Under the pieces are notes generated by a model, which saw nothing but the letters and a program-made list of their open reading frames with translations, was not told the origin of the DNA and ran no database searches. This document shows positions 43,718 through 52,079 of a DNA stretch of 64,000 nucleotides, piece by piece. The DNA is taken from assembly GCA_963776375.1 (NCBI GenBank), contig CAVZMF010000002.1, forward strand, positions 248,001 through 312,000, read 5' to 3'. A program made the translations under genes and the position numbers. Within the stretch, counting starts at the first letter, position 1. Each line of letters begins with the position of its first letter. Source of the stretch: PALSA-612 sp963776375 (GTDB lineage Bacteria; Actinomycetota; Thermoleophilia; Gaiellales; Gaiellaceae).

Positions 43718-44311
43718 GTGGCGGAGGAGCACGGACAGGTCGTCGAGCAGGAGCCGGGCGAGAAGCGAGATCCGGAGAAGGAGGCGCGGCGGCGGCTCGC
43801 GCTGGCCCAGATCCGCCAGTACCCCGACCCGGCGCTGCGCATGACGGCGGCCGAGGTCGAGGCCTTCGACGACGACCTGCGGGGCCTGGCCGCGCGGATG
43901 TTCCGCCTGATGGACGACGCGAGCGGGATCGGGCTGGCTGCGACCCAGGTCGGCGTCGTGCGCCGCATGTTCGTCTGCCGGCTCGGCGAGGACGACGAGG
44001 CCCAGCCGCACGCCTTCGTCAACCCGGCGATCACAGCCGTCGGCGACGGACGGGAGAGTGACGACGAGGGCTGCCTGTCGATGCAGGGCGTGCTCGTCCC
44101 GGTGGAGCGGGCGACGACGCTGACGCTGGAGGCGCGCGATCTCGCCGGCCAGCCGGTGCGCGTCGAGCTCGAGGATCTCGACGCCCGCGTCGTCCAGCAC
44201 GAGCTCGACCATCTCGACGGCGTGCTGATCCTCGACCGGACGACGGACGAGGCGCGCCGCGAGGCGCTGGCGACGCTCCGTCCGCGCCCGGTGCTCGTCG
44301 CCGAGCCCTAG
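43718..44311 (+). CDS. def: peptide deformylase
   Basis: 197 residues. All three motifs are present: GIGLAATQVG, EGCLSM and HELDHLDG, which supply the Cys and two His metal ligands plus the catalytic Glu. A charged extension of about 30 residues precedes IRQYPDPALR. It removes the formyl group from nascent proteins; fmt, which adds it to Met-tRNA, starts on its stop codon. Confidence 0.95.
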   Translation: MAEEHGQVVEQEPGEKRDPEKEARRRLALAQIRQYPDPALRMTAAEVEAFDDDLRGLAARMFRLMDDASGIGLAATQVGVVRRMFVCRLGEDDEAQPHAFVNPAITAVGDGRESDDEGCLSMQGVLVPVERATTLTLEARDLAGQPVRVELEDLDARVVQHELDHLDGVLILDRTTDEARREALATLRPRPVLVAEP

Positions 44312-45099
44312 TGCGCATCGGCGTCGCGGCGACGGCCCCGTTCGGCGCGGACGTGCTGCAACGGCTGGCGGCGCGGCACGACATCGCCTTCGTGCTCACG
44401 AGGCCGGACCGCCCGCAGGGGCGCGGCCGCAAGGTGGCGCCGCCGCCCGCGAAGGTCGCGGCCGAGCGGCTCGGGCTTGCCGTGCTCCAGCCCGAGCGGC
44501 TCGATGCGTCCGTCGAGCTGCCGGCGGAGACGATCGTCGCCGTCGCCTACGGCCTGCTCGTCCCGGCGTCGCTGCTCGATCGCCACCTGTGGCTGAACGT
44601 CCATCCGTCGCTGCTCCCGCGCTGGCGCGGCGCGGCGCCGGTCGAGCGGGCGATCATGGCGGGAGACGCCCAGACCGGCGTGTCGATCATCAGGCTCGTC
44701 GAGGCCCTCGACGCCGGGCCGATCGGCGCCCAGGAGTCGTTTCCGATCGGGCCCGACGACGACGCGGGCGCCGTCTACGAGCGGGCGGCCGAGGCGGCAG
44801 CGCGCCTGCTCGCACCGCTTCCGGAACGGTTCGTCCCCCAGGCGGACGAGGGGGTGACGTACGCGGACAAGATCGGCCCGGACGACCGCCGCCTCGACCT
44901 GTCCCGTCCGGCCGACGAGCTCGTCAGGCGCGTGTGCGCGCTCTCGCCGCACATCGGGGCGCGGGCCGAGCTCGAGGGCCGCCCGGTGACCGTCTGGCGG
45001 GCGCGGGTCGCGGACGACGGGTCGTTCGAGCCGCTCGAGGTGCAGCCCGAGGGCGGCCGGCGGATGGAGTACGCCGCCTGGCTCCGCGGCCTGCGCTGA
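44311..45099 (+). CDS. fmt: methionyl-tRNA formyltransferase
   Basis: 262 residues, somewhat shorter than the usual 300-315. GTG 44311 shares a base with the def stop. RPDRPQGRGRK, WLNVHPSLLPRWRGAAPVERAIMAGD (with the catalytic HPSLLP region) and GVTYADKI are diagnostic. The C-terminal tRNA-binding domain is present but reduced (PHIGARAELEGRPVTVWRA). Confidence 0.93.
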   Translation: MRIGVAATAPFGADVLQRLAARHDIAFVLTRPDRPQGRGRKVAPPPAKVAAERLGLAVLQPERLDASVELPAETIVAVAYGLLVPASLLDRHLWLNVHPSLLPRWRGAAPVERAIMAGDAQTGVSIIRLVEALDAGPIGAQESFPIGPDDDAGAVYERAAEAAARLLAPLPERFVPQADEGVTYADKIGPDDRRLDLSRPADELVRRVCALSPHIGARAELEGRPVTVWRARVADDGSFEPLEVQPEGGRRMEYAAWLRGLR

Positions 45100-45105
45100 G
45101 CCCGT

Positions 45106-45885
45106 TCAGCCGAGCCAGAAGCGCACCGCGTCCGGGAAGCGCGCGGCCCACGCAGACTCGTGGTGGACGCCCTCCGCGACGAGCTTCGCATGCAGGGTGT
45201 CCGTCCCGTAGCCCTTGCGCTCGAGGAGCTCCGCCATCCGCTCGAGCGTCTCGACGTACCACGCGTTCGCCTCCGGATCCTGCGGCACCTCGCGGTCGCC
45301 GGCGTCGAGCCAGATGCGCCCGTCGACGAACGGCGCCTGCTCGAAGAACCCGAACGCGGCCTCGCCGCCCCAGATCGCGGCACTGAGCGCGCCCGCGAAC
45401 CCGAACGCCCCCGGGTGTGAAAAGAACGCGTACAGGCTGACGAGTGCGCCGAGCGAGGAGCCGAGGATGCCGCTCGTCCCGGGCTGCGTCGCAAACGAGC
45501 GTTCGACGAGCGGCTTGACCGAGCCCAGCACGAAGTCGAGGTACTCGTCGGCCCGGCCCTCGGAGACGTACGGCTCCTGCGGCCACGGGCAGTACTCGCT
45601 CGCCCGTGACTCGGTTCGGCTCGTGATCCCGACGACGATCGCCTCGATACCCTCGGGGGCCAGTTCGAGCATCGACTCGTCGACGCGCCACTCGCCGCTC
45701 GAGCTCGCGGCCGCGTCGAAGAGGTTCTGGCCGTCCTGGGCGTAGAGCACCGGGTAGCGGCCGCCGCCGCCGTACGACGGCGGGAGCAGCGCCAGCAGGT
45801 CGCGGCCGAGCCCGCGATGGACGAGGAGCTCGCCCACGATCGTCGACTCCGGCGTGCTGGCATACGGTTCCCAGGTGCCGGTCAT
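45106..45885 (-). CDS. esterase of the enterochelin-esterase/EstD (PF00756) family
   Basis: 259 residues. ATG 45885 fits a leaderless promoter. RDLLALLPPSYGGGGRYPVLYAQDGQNLFD is the family's N-terminal strand and oxyanion region, GILGSSLGALVSLYAFF holds the Ser nucleophile (GxSxG), and DAGDREVPQDPEANAWY with EGVHHESAWAARFPDAVRFWL provide the Asp and His. No siderophore genes nearby, so the substrate is open. Confidence 0.82.
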   Translation of the reverse strand: MTGTWEPYASTPESTIVGELLVHRGLGRDLLALLPPSYGGGGRYPVLYAQDGQNLFDAAASSSGEWRVDESMLELAPEGIEAIVVGITSRTESRASEYCPWPQEPYVSEGRADEYLDFVLGSVKPLVERSFATQPGTSGILGSSLGALVSLYAFFSHPGAFGFAGALSAAIWGGEAAFGFFEQAPFVDGRIWLDAGDREVPQDPEANAWYVETLERMAELLERKGYGTDTLHAKLVAEGVHHESAWAARFPDAVRFWLG

Positions 45886-45897
45886 CGGGGAACCGTA
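45886..45897 (-). promoter_or_regulatory. leaderless -10 before the esterase gene
   Basis: On the minus strand TACGGT, 6 nt, ATG 45885. Confidence 0.45.
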
Positions 45898-45900
45898 GCG

Positions 45901-47133
45901 ATGGCTCGATCCATCTCTCCCGCGCGGCGCGCGGCCTACGAGGTCGTGCGCCGTGTCTTCGAGCAGGATGCGTACGCGGACCGCGCGCTCACCACCGCCG
46001 TCGCCGGCCTGGACGCGCGCGACCGTGCGCTCGCGCAGAAGATCGCGTACGGCACGGTGCAGCGCGTCCGCGCGCTCGACCACGGCATCGAGACGCTTGC
46101 CCGTCGCCCGGTGGCGAAGCTCGACCCGCCCGTACGCGCGGCCCTGCGAACGGGCGCCTACCAGCTCGCCTACCTGCGCGGCGTCGCGCGGTACGCGGCG
46201 GTGAACGAGACCGTGGAGCTGGTGCGCGCCGCCCGGCTCGAACGCGCCGTCGCGTTCACGAACGCGGTCATGCGCCGGCTCACCGTCGGGCTGCGAGACC
46301 TTCTCGAAGCCCTTCCGGAGGGTCCGCTGAAGCACTCCTATCCCGACTGGGTCGCCGAGGTCTGGGAGCGCGACTTCGGCCGCGTGGCCGCGATCGAGCT
46401 CATGCGCGCGCAGAACGAGCCGCCGGAGACGGTCGTCCGGCTCGTGCAGGGCGATCTCCCCGGCGAGGCGACGGACGTTCCCGGCGCCTACCGCGTCGAG
46501 CGCGTCGACGAGCACGCCCTGGCCGAGGGCCGGATCTGGCCGCAGAGCCGCGGCTCGCAGCTCGCAGGGCTCGCCGTCGGCTCCCGCGTCGGGGAGCGCA
46601 CGCTCGACCTCTGCGCGGCTCCCGGCGGCAAGGCCACGCAGCTCGCGGGCGACGTCGTCGCCGTGGAGAAGAACGAGGGCCGCGCGCGCGAGCTGGCGGA
46701 GAACGTGCAGCGCCTCGGTGCCGCGAACGTCCAGGTCGTCCACGCGGACGCGCTCGAGCTGCCCGACGACCTCCGCGGCTTCGACCGGGTCCTCGTGGAC
46801 GCGCCCTGTTCGGGGCTCGGCGTCCTCAACCGCCGGCCGGACCTGCGCTGGCGCGCCGAGGCGCTGCCCGACCTCCAGCTCGCGCTCCTGCGCGCCGCGG
46901 CCGAACGCGTCAAGCCGGGCGGCACGATCGTCTACTCCGTCTGCACGCTGAACGCGGACGAGAGCGAGGCGGTCGTCGATGCGTCCGGGCTCGAGATCGA
47001 CGACCTCGGCGCGGACTGGCCCGCCTTCCGGCACCCGTCCCGGCCCGAGTTCCTGCTCACCCTGCCGCATGTCCACGGCACCTCGGGGTTCTTCGTCGCC
47101 CGCCTACGGGTTCAACGGAGATTGCCCGCGTGA
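45901..47133 (+). CDS. rsmB: 16S rRNA (cytosine-C5)-methyltransferase RsmB
   Basis: 410 residues. An N-terminal NusB-like RNA-binding domain (ARRAAYEVVRRVFEQDAYADRAL to about 140) is followed by the methyltransferase domain with LDLCAAPGGKATQLA (SAM), VLVDAPCSGLGVLNRRPDLRW and YSVCTLNADE, whose cysteines are catalytic. ATG 45901 is 15 bp from the divergent esterase start. The stop overlaps ribD (GTGA). Confidence 0.93.
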   Translation: MARSISPARRAAYEVVRRVFEQDAYADRALTTAVAGLDARDRALAQKIAYGTVQRVRALDHGIETLARRPVAKLDPPVRAALRTGAYQLAYLRGVARYAAVNETVELVRAARLERAVAFTNAVMRRLTVGLRDLLEALPEGPLKHSYPDWVAEVWERDFGRVAAIELMRAQNEPPETVVRLVQGDLPGEATDVPGAYRVERVDEHALAEGRIWPQSRGSQLAGLAVGSRVGERTLDLCAAPGGKATQLAGDVVAVEKNEGRARELAENVQRLGAANVQVVHADALELPDDLRGFDRVLVDAPCSGLGVLNRRPDLRWRAEALPDLQLALLRAAAERVKPGGTIVYSVCTLNADESEAVVDASGLEIDDLGADWPAFRHPSRPEFLLTLPHVHGTSGFFVARLRVQRRLPA

Positions 47134-48071
47134 GGGACTACCTGGAGCGGGCGCTCGCGCTCGCAGACGCCACCTGGGGGCTTGCCCATCCAAAGCCCGA
47201 CGTCGGCGCCGTGCTCGTCCGCGACGGAGAGGTGGTGGGGGAGGGCTCCACCGAGGCGGGCGGCCGCCACGGTGAGATCGTCGCCCTCCAGGCAGCCGGC
47301 GAGGCCGCGTGCGGCGCCACGCTCTACGTGACGATGGAGCCTTGCGCCCACCACGGCACGACGCCGCCCTGCACCGAGGCGATCCTGGCGGCGGGCGTGG
47401 CACGCGTCGTCGTCGGCTCGCGTGACCCGAATCCCGAGGCGGCTGGCGGGGTGGAACGGCTGCGCGAGGAGGGCGTCGAGGTCGAGCTCGTCGACTCGTT
47501 CGCCGCGCGGGCGCAGACGGAGGCCTGGCGGACCTGGGTGACCCGTCGGCGGCCGTTCGTGACCTGGAAGGTCGCGGTGACGCTCGACGGCCGGGTGGCG
47601 GTCCCCGGCACGCGCTGGATCTCCGGCGAGGACAGCCGTCGGCGCGTCCACGAGCTGCGGGCGAGGTCGGACGCCGTCGCGGTCGGCATGGGCACGGTGC
47701 GCGTGGACGATCCGCGGCTGGACGCGCGCGGAGTCGGCGCGGCTCGACAGCCCCGGCGCCTCGCGTTCGGCCGCGGGCCGCTGCCGGAGGGCTCGGGGCT
47801 CGAGCTCCGCACCGGCGCGCTCGCGGAGGAGCTCGCGGAGCTGGCCGGCGAGGGGGTCCAGTCGCTTCTGCTGGAGGGCGGCCCGACGCTCGCGACCGCG
47901 TTCCTGCGCGACGATCTCGTCGACAAGCTGCTCCTCTTCGTCGCGCCGACGGTCGCCGGCGCGGGCCCGCGCCTGCTCGGCGACCTCCGTACCCCGGTGC
48001 GGTTGACCCGCCTGGCCGCCGAGGCGATCGGCTTAGATGTGCTCCTGACCGCCTATGTCCACGAGCCCTGA
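47130..48071 (+). CDS. ribD: bifunctional riboflavin deaminase/reductase RibD
   Basis: 313 residues, a little short. The deaminase half has GRHGEIVAL and EPCAHHGTTPPCTEAI (zinc site). The reductase half has PFVTWKVAVTLDGRVAVPG, WISGEDSRRRVHELRARSDAVAVGMGTV and LLLEGGPTLATAFLRDDLVDKLLLFVAP. It performs steps two and three of riboflavin synthesis. No FMN riboswitch is seen; the gene is coupled to rsmB. Confidence 0.93.
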   Translation: MRDYLERALALADATWGLAHPKPDVGAVLVRDGEVVGEGSTEAGGRHGEIVALQAAGEAACGATLYVTMEPCAHHGTTPPCTEAILAAGVARVVVGSRDPNPEAAGGVERLREEGVEVELVDSFAARAQTEAWRTWVTRRRPFVTWKVAVTLDGRVAVPGTRWISGEDSRRRVHELRARSDAVAVGMGTVRVDDPRLDARGVGAARQPRRLAFGRGPLPEGSGLELRTGALAEELAELAGEGVQSLLLEGGPTLATAFLRDDLVDKLLLFVAPTVAGAGPRLLGDLRTPVRLTRLAAEAIGLDVLLTAYVHEP

Positions 48072-48317
48072 GCCAGCCGCCCGCACGCGGAGCCCGAGGA
48101 CGAGATCGTCAGCGCGCTCTCGCACTGGCTCGCCTTCCATCTCGGCAATGCCGAGCTCCGCGCACGGCTCGCCGGCATCGGCACGGAGGGCCTCTCGACG
48201 GGCCAGTCGGCGGCGGTCGAGGAACTCCGGCGCGAGCTCGAGGACGCGCCCGAGGGGACGCGCGGCAGCCTGGAGATGCTCGTCCGCGAGACGCTCGAAG
48301 CCGTCGCGCTCGGCTAG
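48055..48317 (+). pseudogene. small helical protein inside the riboflavin operon, frameshifted
   Basis: ATG 48055 overlaps the end of ribD and reads MSTSPEPAA, but the conserved-looking body EDEIVSALSHWLAFHLGN...LVRETLEAVALG lies one base out and ends at TAG 48317, so an indel is likely near 48080. About 87 residues joined, all alpha-helical. I do not know a function; the HWL and LEMLVRETLEA segments look like a small conserved family. Confidence 0.5.
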
Positions 48318-48325
48318 TCACTGGT

Positions 48326-48337
48326 TAGCCTGACCGC
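48326..48337 (+). promoter_or_regulatory. leaderless -10 before ribE
   Basis: TAGCCT, 6 nt, GTG 48338, so ribE can be expressed apart from ribD. Confidence 0.5.
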
Positions 48338-48928
48338 GTGTTCACGGGCATCGTGCGAGAGCGGGGGAGGATCGTCTCCGTCGAGGGCGACGGAGAAGGC
48401 GCACGCCTGCGCCTCCAGGCGCCCGGCGCGGCGGCCCAGGCCGCGCTCGGCGACTCCGTCGCGATCGCGGGCGTCTGCCTGACGGTCGTCGCCGTCGACG
48501 GCGAGGAGCTCGCCTTCGACGCCGTCGCCGAGACCCTGCAGCGCAGCTCGCTCGGCCGCCTCCGCGCCGGCGACGCGGTCAACGTCGAGCCGGCGCTCCG
48601 CGTCGGCGAGCCGCTCGGCGGCCACTACGTGCAGGGCCACGTCGACGGCGTCGGACATGTCCGCGCGGTGACGCGCGAGGGCGAGGGCGTCCGCATGAGC
48701 TTCGACGCGCCCGAGAGCGTGCGCCGGTACTGCGTCGAGAAGGGCTCGGTCGCCGTCGAGGGCGTCTCGCTGACGATCACCGAGGTCGACGAGGACGGCT
48801 TCGCCGTCGCGCTCGTCCCGCACACCCTCGCCGAGACCACGCTCGGGTCGATCGAGCCCGGCGACGAGGTCAACCTGGAGGCCGACGTGCTCGCCAAGTA
48901 CGTCGAGAAGCTCGTCCCGAGAGGCTGA
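48338..48928 (+). CDS. ribE: riboflavin synthase, alpha chain
   Basis: 196 residues made of two lumazine-binding repeats: MFTGIVRERGRI...GVCLTVV...GGHYVQGHVDGVG and the second with EGVSLTITEVDEDGF...TTLGSIEPGDEVNLEADVLAKYVEKL. It converts two lumazines to riboflavin plus the pyrimidine. Confidence 0.95.
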   Translation: MFTGIVRERGRIVSVEGDGEGARLRLQAPGAAAQAALGDSVAIAGVCLTVVAVDGEELAFDAVAETLQRSSLGRLRAGDAVNVEPALRVGEPLGGHYVQGHVDGVGHVRAVTREGEGVRMSFDAPESVRRYCVEKGSVAVEGVSLTITEVDEDGFAVALVPHTLAETTLGSIEPGDEVNLEADVLAKYVEKLVPRG

Positions 48929-48954
48929 GCCGCTCCGGGGCTACGATTGGGGCG

Positions 48955-50212
48955 ATGTCGGCCGTCGCCGAAGCCGCACCTCACGCCTTTCTCGCCCGTC
49001 GAGGAGGCGCTCGACGACGTGCGCCAGGGCAAGTTCGTCGTCGTCGTCGACGACCCCGACCGCGAGAACGAGGGCGATCTCGTCATCGCCGCCCAGTTCG
49101 CGACGCCCGAGGCGATCAACTTCATGGCCACGCACGCGCGCGGGCTGATCTGCCTGTCGCTGACCGAGGAGCGCGCCGACGAGCTCGCGCTGCGCCCGAT
49201 GACGGACCACAACGAGGCGCCGCTCGGCACCGCGTTCACCGTCTCGATCGAGGCGCGCGAAGGCGTGACCACGGGCATCTCCGCCGCCGACCGCTCGCAC
49301 ACGATCCAGGTCGCGATCAACCCGAGCTCGAAGCCGGGCGACCTCGTCCAGCCCGGACACGTCTTCCCGCTGCGGGCCAAGCCCGGCGGCGTCCTCGAGC
49401 GGATCGGCCAGACCGAGGCCGCCGTCGACCTCGCGCGGCTCGCCGGCCTGACCCCGTCCGGCGTCGTCTGCGAGATCATGAACGACGACGGGACGATGGC
49501 CCGCGTGCCCGACCTGACGAAGTTCTGCGAGCACCACGGCTTGCGCATGATCACGGTCGCCCAGCTCGTCGAGTACCGGCGCCGGCACGAGCGGCTCGTC
49601 GAGCGAACCGCCTCCGTGCGGCTGCCGACCGACTACGGCGAGTTCACGGCCGTCGCCTTCCGCGAGACGCTCACCGGCAAGCACCACGTCGCGCTCGTCC
49701 GCGGCGAGGTCGAGGGCAAGGAGAACGTGCTCGTCCGCGTCCACTCCGAGTGCCTGACCGGCGACGTCTTCCACTCCCTCCGCTGCGACTGCGGCGAGCA
49801 GCTCGACCTCGCCCTCCGCCAGATCTCCGCCGAGGACCAGGGCGTCCTCCTGTACATGGCGCAGGAAGGCCGCGGCATCGGCCTGCTCAACAAGCTCAGG
49901 GCCTACGAGCTGCAGGAGCAGGGCCTCGACACCGTCGAGGCGAACCTCGAGCTCGGCTTCCCCGCCGACGCGCGCGACTACGCGATCGGCAACCAGATCC
50001 TCTCCGAGCTCGGCCTCACCACGGTGCGCATCCTGACCAACAACCCCCGCAAGCTCACCGGCATCGAGGGCTTCGGGCTCACCGTCGTCGAGCAGGTCGC
50101 GATCGAGGTGCCGCCGAACGAGGAGAATCGGGGCTATCTGGCCGCCAAGCGTGACAAGCTTGGGCATAGGCTGCACCATCAGGACCTGAAGTTCGAGAAG
50201 AGCGATGACTGA
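48955..50212 (+). pseudogene. ribBA: 3,4-DHBP synthase/GTP cyclohydrolase II, frameshift near the start
   Basis: Both entry enzymes of riboflavin synthesis in one chain. The N-terminal half has FVVVVDDPDRENEGDLV and THARGLICLSLT (DHBP synthase). The C-terminal half has VHSECLTGDVFHSLRCDCGEQL (zinc cysteines) and AQEGRGIGLLNKL (cyclohydrolase). ATG 48955 is preceded by TACGAT, which supports it, but PFSPVEEALDDV is one base out of its frame, so an indel lies near 48975; alternatively TTG 48947 opens the main frame. Length about 418. Confidence 0.9.
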
Positions 50213-51166
50213 GCACGACCGAACCGGCACCTACAACCCCTTCGAGGACACGGGCGACTGGCCGTTCCGCGAGTCCGCGACGCCGCCTGCGCCGCCGCAG
50301 GCCGGCACGGACGAGCAGGCGCCTGCTGCGCCCGCCGTGTTCGACCGCGAGGCCCACGAGCCCGCTGCGGAGCCCGAGGCCCCGCCCGAGCCGGTTGCCG
50401 CCGCAGTCGCGGCCGAGCCCGAGCCCGAGCCGGAGCAGGACGGAGCCCGAGCCGGAGGCAGACGCCGGAGCCGGAGGCCGAGGTCGCAGCGGAGCCCGAG
50501 CCGCGAGCCGAGCCGGAGCCCGAAGCAGCGCCGGAGCCCCAGCCCGAGCCGGAGGCCGAGGCTGCTCCGGAGCCGAGCGAGCCCGAGCCCGAGAGCCCGA
50601 GCCCGAGCAGCAGGAGCCGCGTCGCGCCCGTCGGTCGCGGCGGTCGGCAGCCGCGGAGGAGCACGCGCCCGGCGAGCTCCAGATCCCCGAGGGCCCCGAG
50701 GTGCTGTCGGGCAGCCCGAACGGCTTCCGCCGCACCGTCGCCGTCGTCGTCAGCCGCTTCAACGCCGACATCACGAACCGGCTGCTCGAGAGCGCGATCG
50801 GCGCCCTCGTCGACGGCCACGTGAGCAAGGAGGCGATCACGATCGTCCCCGTTCCCGGCGCGTTCGAGCTTCCGCTCGCGGCGATGGCGCTCGCGAAGAC
50901 CCGTCGCTTCTCCTGCGTCGTCGCGCGTCGGCTGCGTGATCCGGGGCGAGACGCCGCACTTCGACTTCGTCGCCGGCGAGGCGGCGAGCGGGCTCCAGCT
51001 GGCGGCGATCGAGACCGGCGTACCCGTCTCGTTCGGCCTCCTGACCTGCGAGACGAGGGAGCAGGCGGAGGCGCGTGTCGGCAAGGGCGCCGACGCCGCC
51101 CGGGCCGCGCTCGAGATGGCCGACCTGTTCACGCAGGTTCGCACCCGAGCCACCCGCACGGGCTAG
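50205..51166 (+). pseudogene. ribH: lumazine synthase with long acidic N-terminal extension, several frameshifts
   Basis: The catalytic part, from FRRTVAVVVSRFNADITNRLLESAIGAL through VPVPGAFELPLAAMALAKT and, in another frame, VIRGETPHFDFVAGEAASGLQLAA, is normal lumazine synthase (6,7-dimethyl-8-ribityllumazine formation). An extra G near 50930 splits it. Before it lies an extension of about 165 residues starting MTEHDRTGTYNPFEDTGDWPF and running into Glu-Pro-Ala repeats (EPEPEPE style), coded by GAGCCC-like hexamers in which at least three indels occur (50435-50625). ATG 50205 overlaps the ribBA stop. Confidence 0.85.
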
Positions 51167-51179
51167 AGCGACCGCCCGC

Positions 51180-51194
51180 TACACTGGTCGGCCG
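51180..51194 (+). promoter_or_regulatory. near-leaderless -10 before rpmB
   Basis: TACACT, 9 nt, ATG 51195. Confidence 0.4.
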
Positions 51195-51386
51195 ATGTCC
51201 AAGGTCTGTGCAATCTGCGGCAAGAAGCCGTCGTTCGGGCACAACCGGAGCCACTCGATGGTGGCTACCAAGCGCCGGTTCGACCCGAACCTCCAGCGCG
51301 TCCGCATCCTTCTCGGCGGCAAGCCGACCCGCGCGTACGTCTGCACGCGCTGCCTCAAGGCCGGCAAGGTCGAGAAGGCCGTCTAG
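51195..51386 (+). CDS. rpmB: 50S ribosomal protein L28
   Basis: 63 residues: MSKVCAICGKKPSFGHNRSHS, then RRFDPNLQRVRI and AYVCTRCLKAGKVEKAV. Two CxxC pairs make it the zinc-binding (C+) form. Confidence 0.96.
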   Translation: MSKVCAICGKKPSFGHNRSHSMVATKRRFDPNLQRVRILLGGKPTRAYVCTRCLKAGKVEKAV

Positions 51387-51390
51387 CGGG

Positions 51391-51417
51391 CATGGGGGAA
51401 ACCCTGTTTCCCCCATG
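51391..51417 (+). terminator. perfect hairpin after rpmB
   Basis: CATGGGGGAAAC and GTTTCCCCCATG form a 12-bp stem with a CCT loop. It is the intact form of the hairpin that the IS splits after dnaE. Confidence 0.75.
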
Positions 51418-51510
51418 AGCCCCCTTCTCCGCCGCGGCGACACAAGCGCGGTTCGAGCTACGCCGCGGCAAAGCCACGGCTCCGCCGCGACGCGTGACGC
51501 GTGGCGGTAG
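51391..51510 (+). repeat. dispersed hairpin repeat, copy B (intact)
   Basis: Hairpin, then GAGCCCCCTTCTCC, GGTTCGAGCTACGCCGCGGC, AAAGCCACGGCTCCGCCGCG and GACGCGTGGCGGT. Block order and sequence match copy A closely. No gene is seen between rpmB and 51546. Confidence 0.7.
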
Positions 51511-51533
51511 CCGTGCACGAGAAGCGCCACCGC

Positions 51534-51545
51534 TAGCGTGGTTGC
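51534..51545 (+). promoter_or_regulatory. leaderless -10 before the 2H phosphoesterase gene
   Basis: TAGCGT, 6 nt, GTG 51546. Confidence 0.45.
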
Positions 51546-52075
51546 GTGTCGCGTATTCGTTCCAGCGCCGAGACCGCGATCGTCGTGCTCGTGCCGGAGG
51601 CCGAGCCGGCGATCGGCGGCTGGCGCAGCGCGCACACGCGGGACGGCGCCGCCGGCATGCCCGCGCACGTGACGCTGCTCTATCCGTTCGCGCCCGCCGC
51701 CGAGGTGGATCGTCGACGCCGTTCGCGACGTCGCGGCCGGGCATGAGCCGTTCTCGTACGCGCTGCGTTCGCTGTCACGAGTGGCCGGACGGCGTGCTCT
51801 ATCTCGAGCCGGATCCCGCCGAGCCGTTCGTGGGGCTGATCCGGGGGCTCGCAGAGCGCTTTCCCGAATACCCGCCGTACGGCGGCGAGATCGCCGTCCA
51901 CGAGGTGATCCCGCACGTCACGGTCGTGCACACTGACGACACGGTCGTGCGAGCCGACGCCGCCGCTAGCGTGGCCGGGTCGCTGCCGATCCGCTGCGAC
52001 GCGAACGAGATCTGGCTCATGCACGAGGTGAACGGCCGCTGGCAGAGACACACACCCTTCCGCCTCGGCCGCTGA
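51546..52075 (+). pseudogene. 2'-5' RNA ligase-like (2H phosphoesterase) protein, two frameshifts
   Basis: Two HxTx motifs define the 2H superfamily: HVTLLYPF near residue 40 and HVTVVH in the C-terminal half. Between them IVDAVRDVAAGHEPFSYALRSL lies in a second frame (from about 51705) and WPDGVLYLEPDPAEPFVGL in a third (from about 51775). About 176 residues joined. Family members act on 2'-5' or cyclic phosphates; the substrate is unknown. Confidence 0.7.
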
Positions 52076-52079
52076 GAGC

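Noticed and set aside
51430..51460. GGTTCGAGC in repeat copy B as a tRNA T-arm
   Set aside because: The flanking bases do not form the T-stem, and no acceptor or anticodon arms can be drawn.
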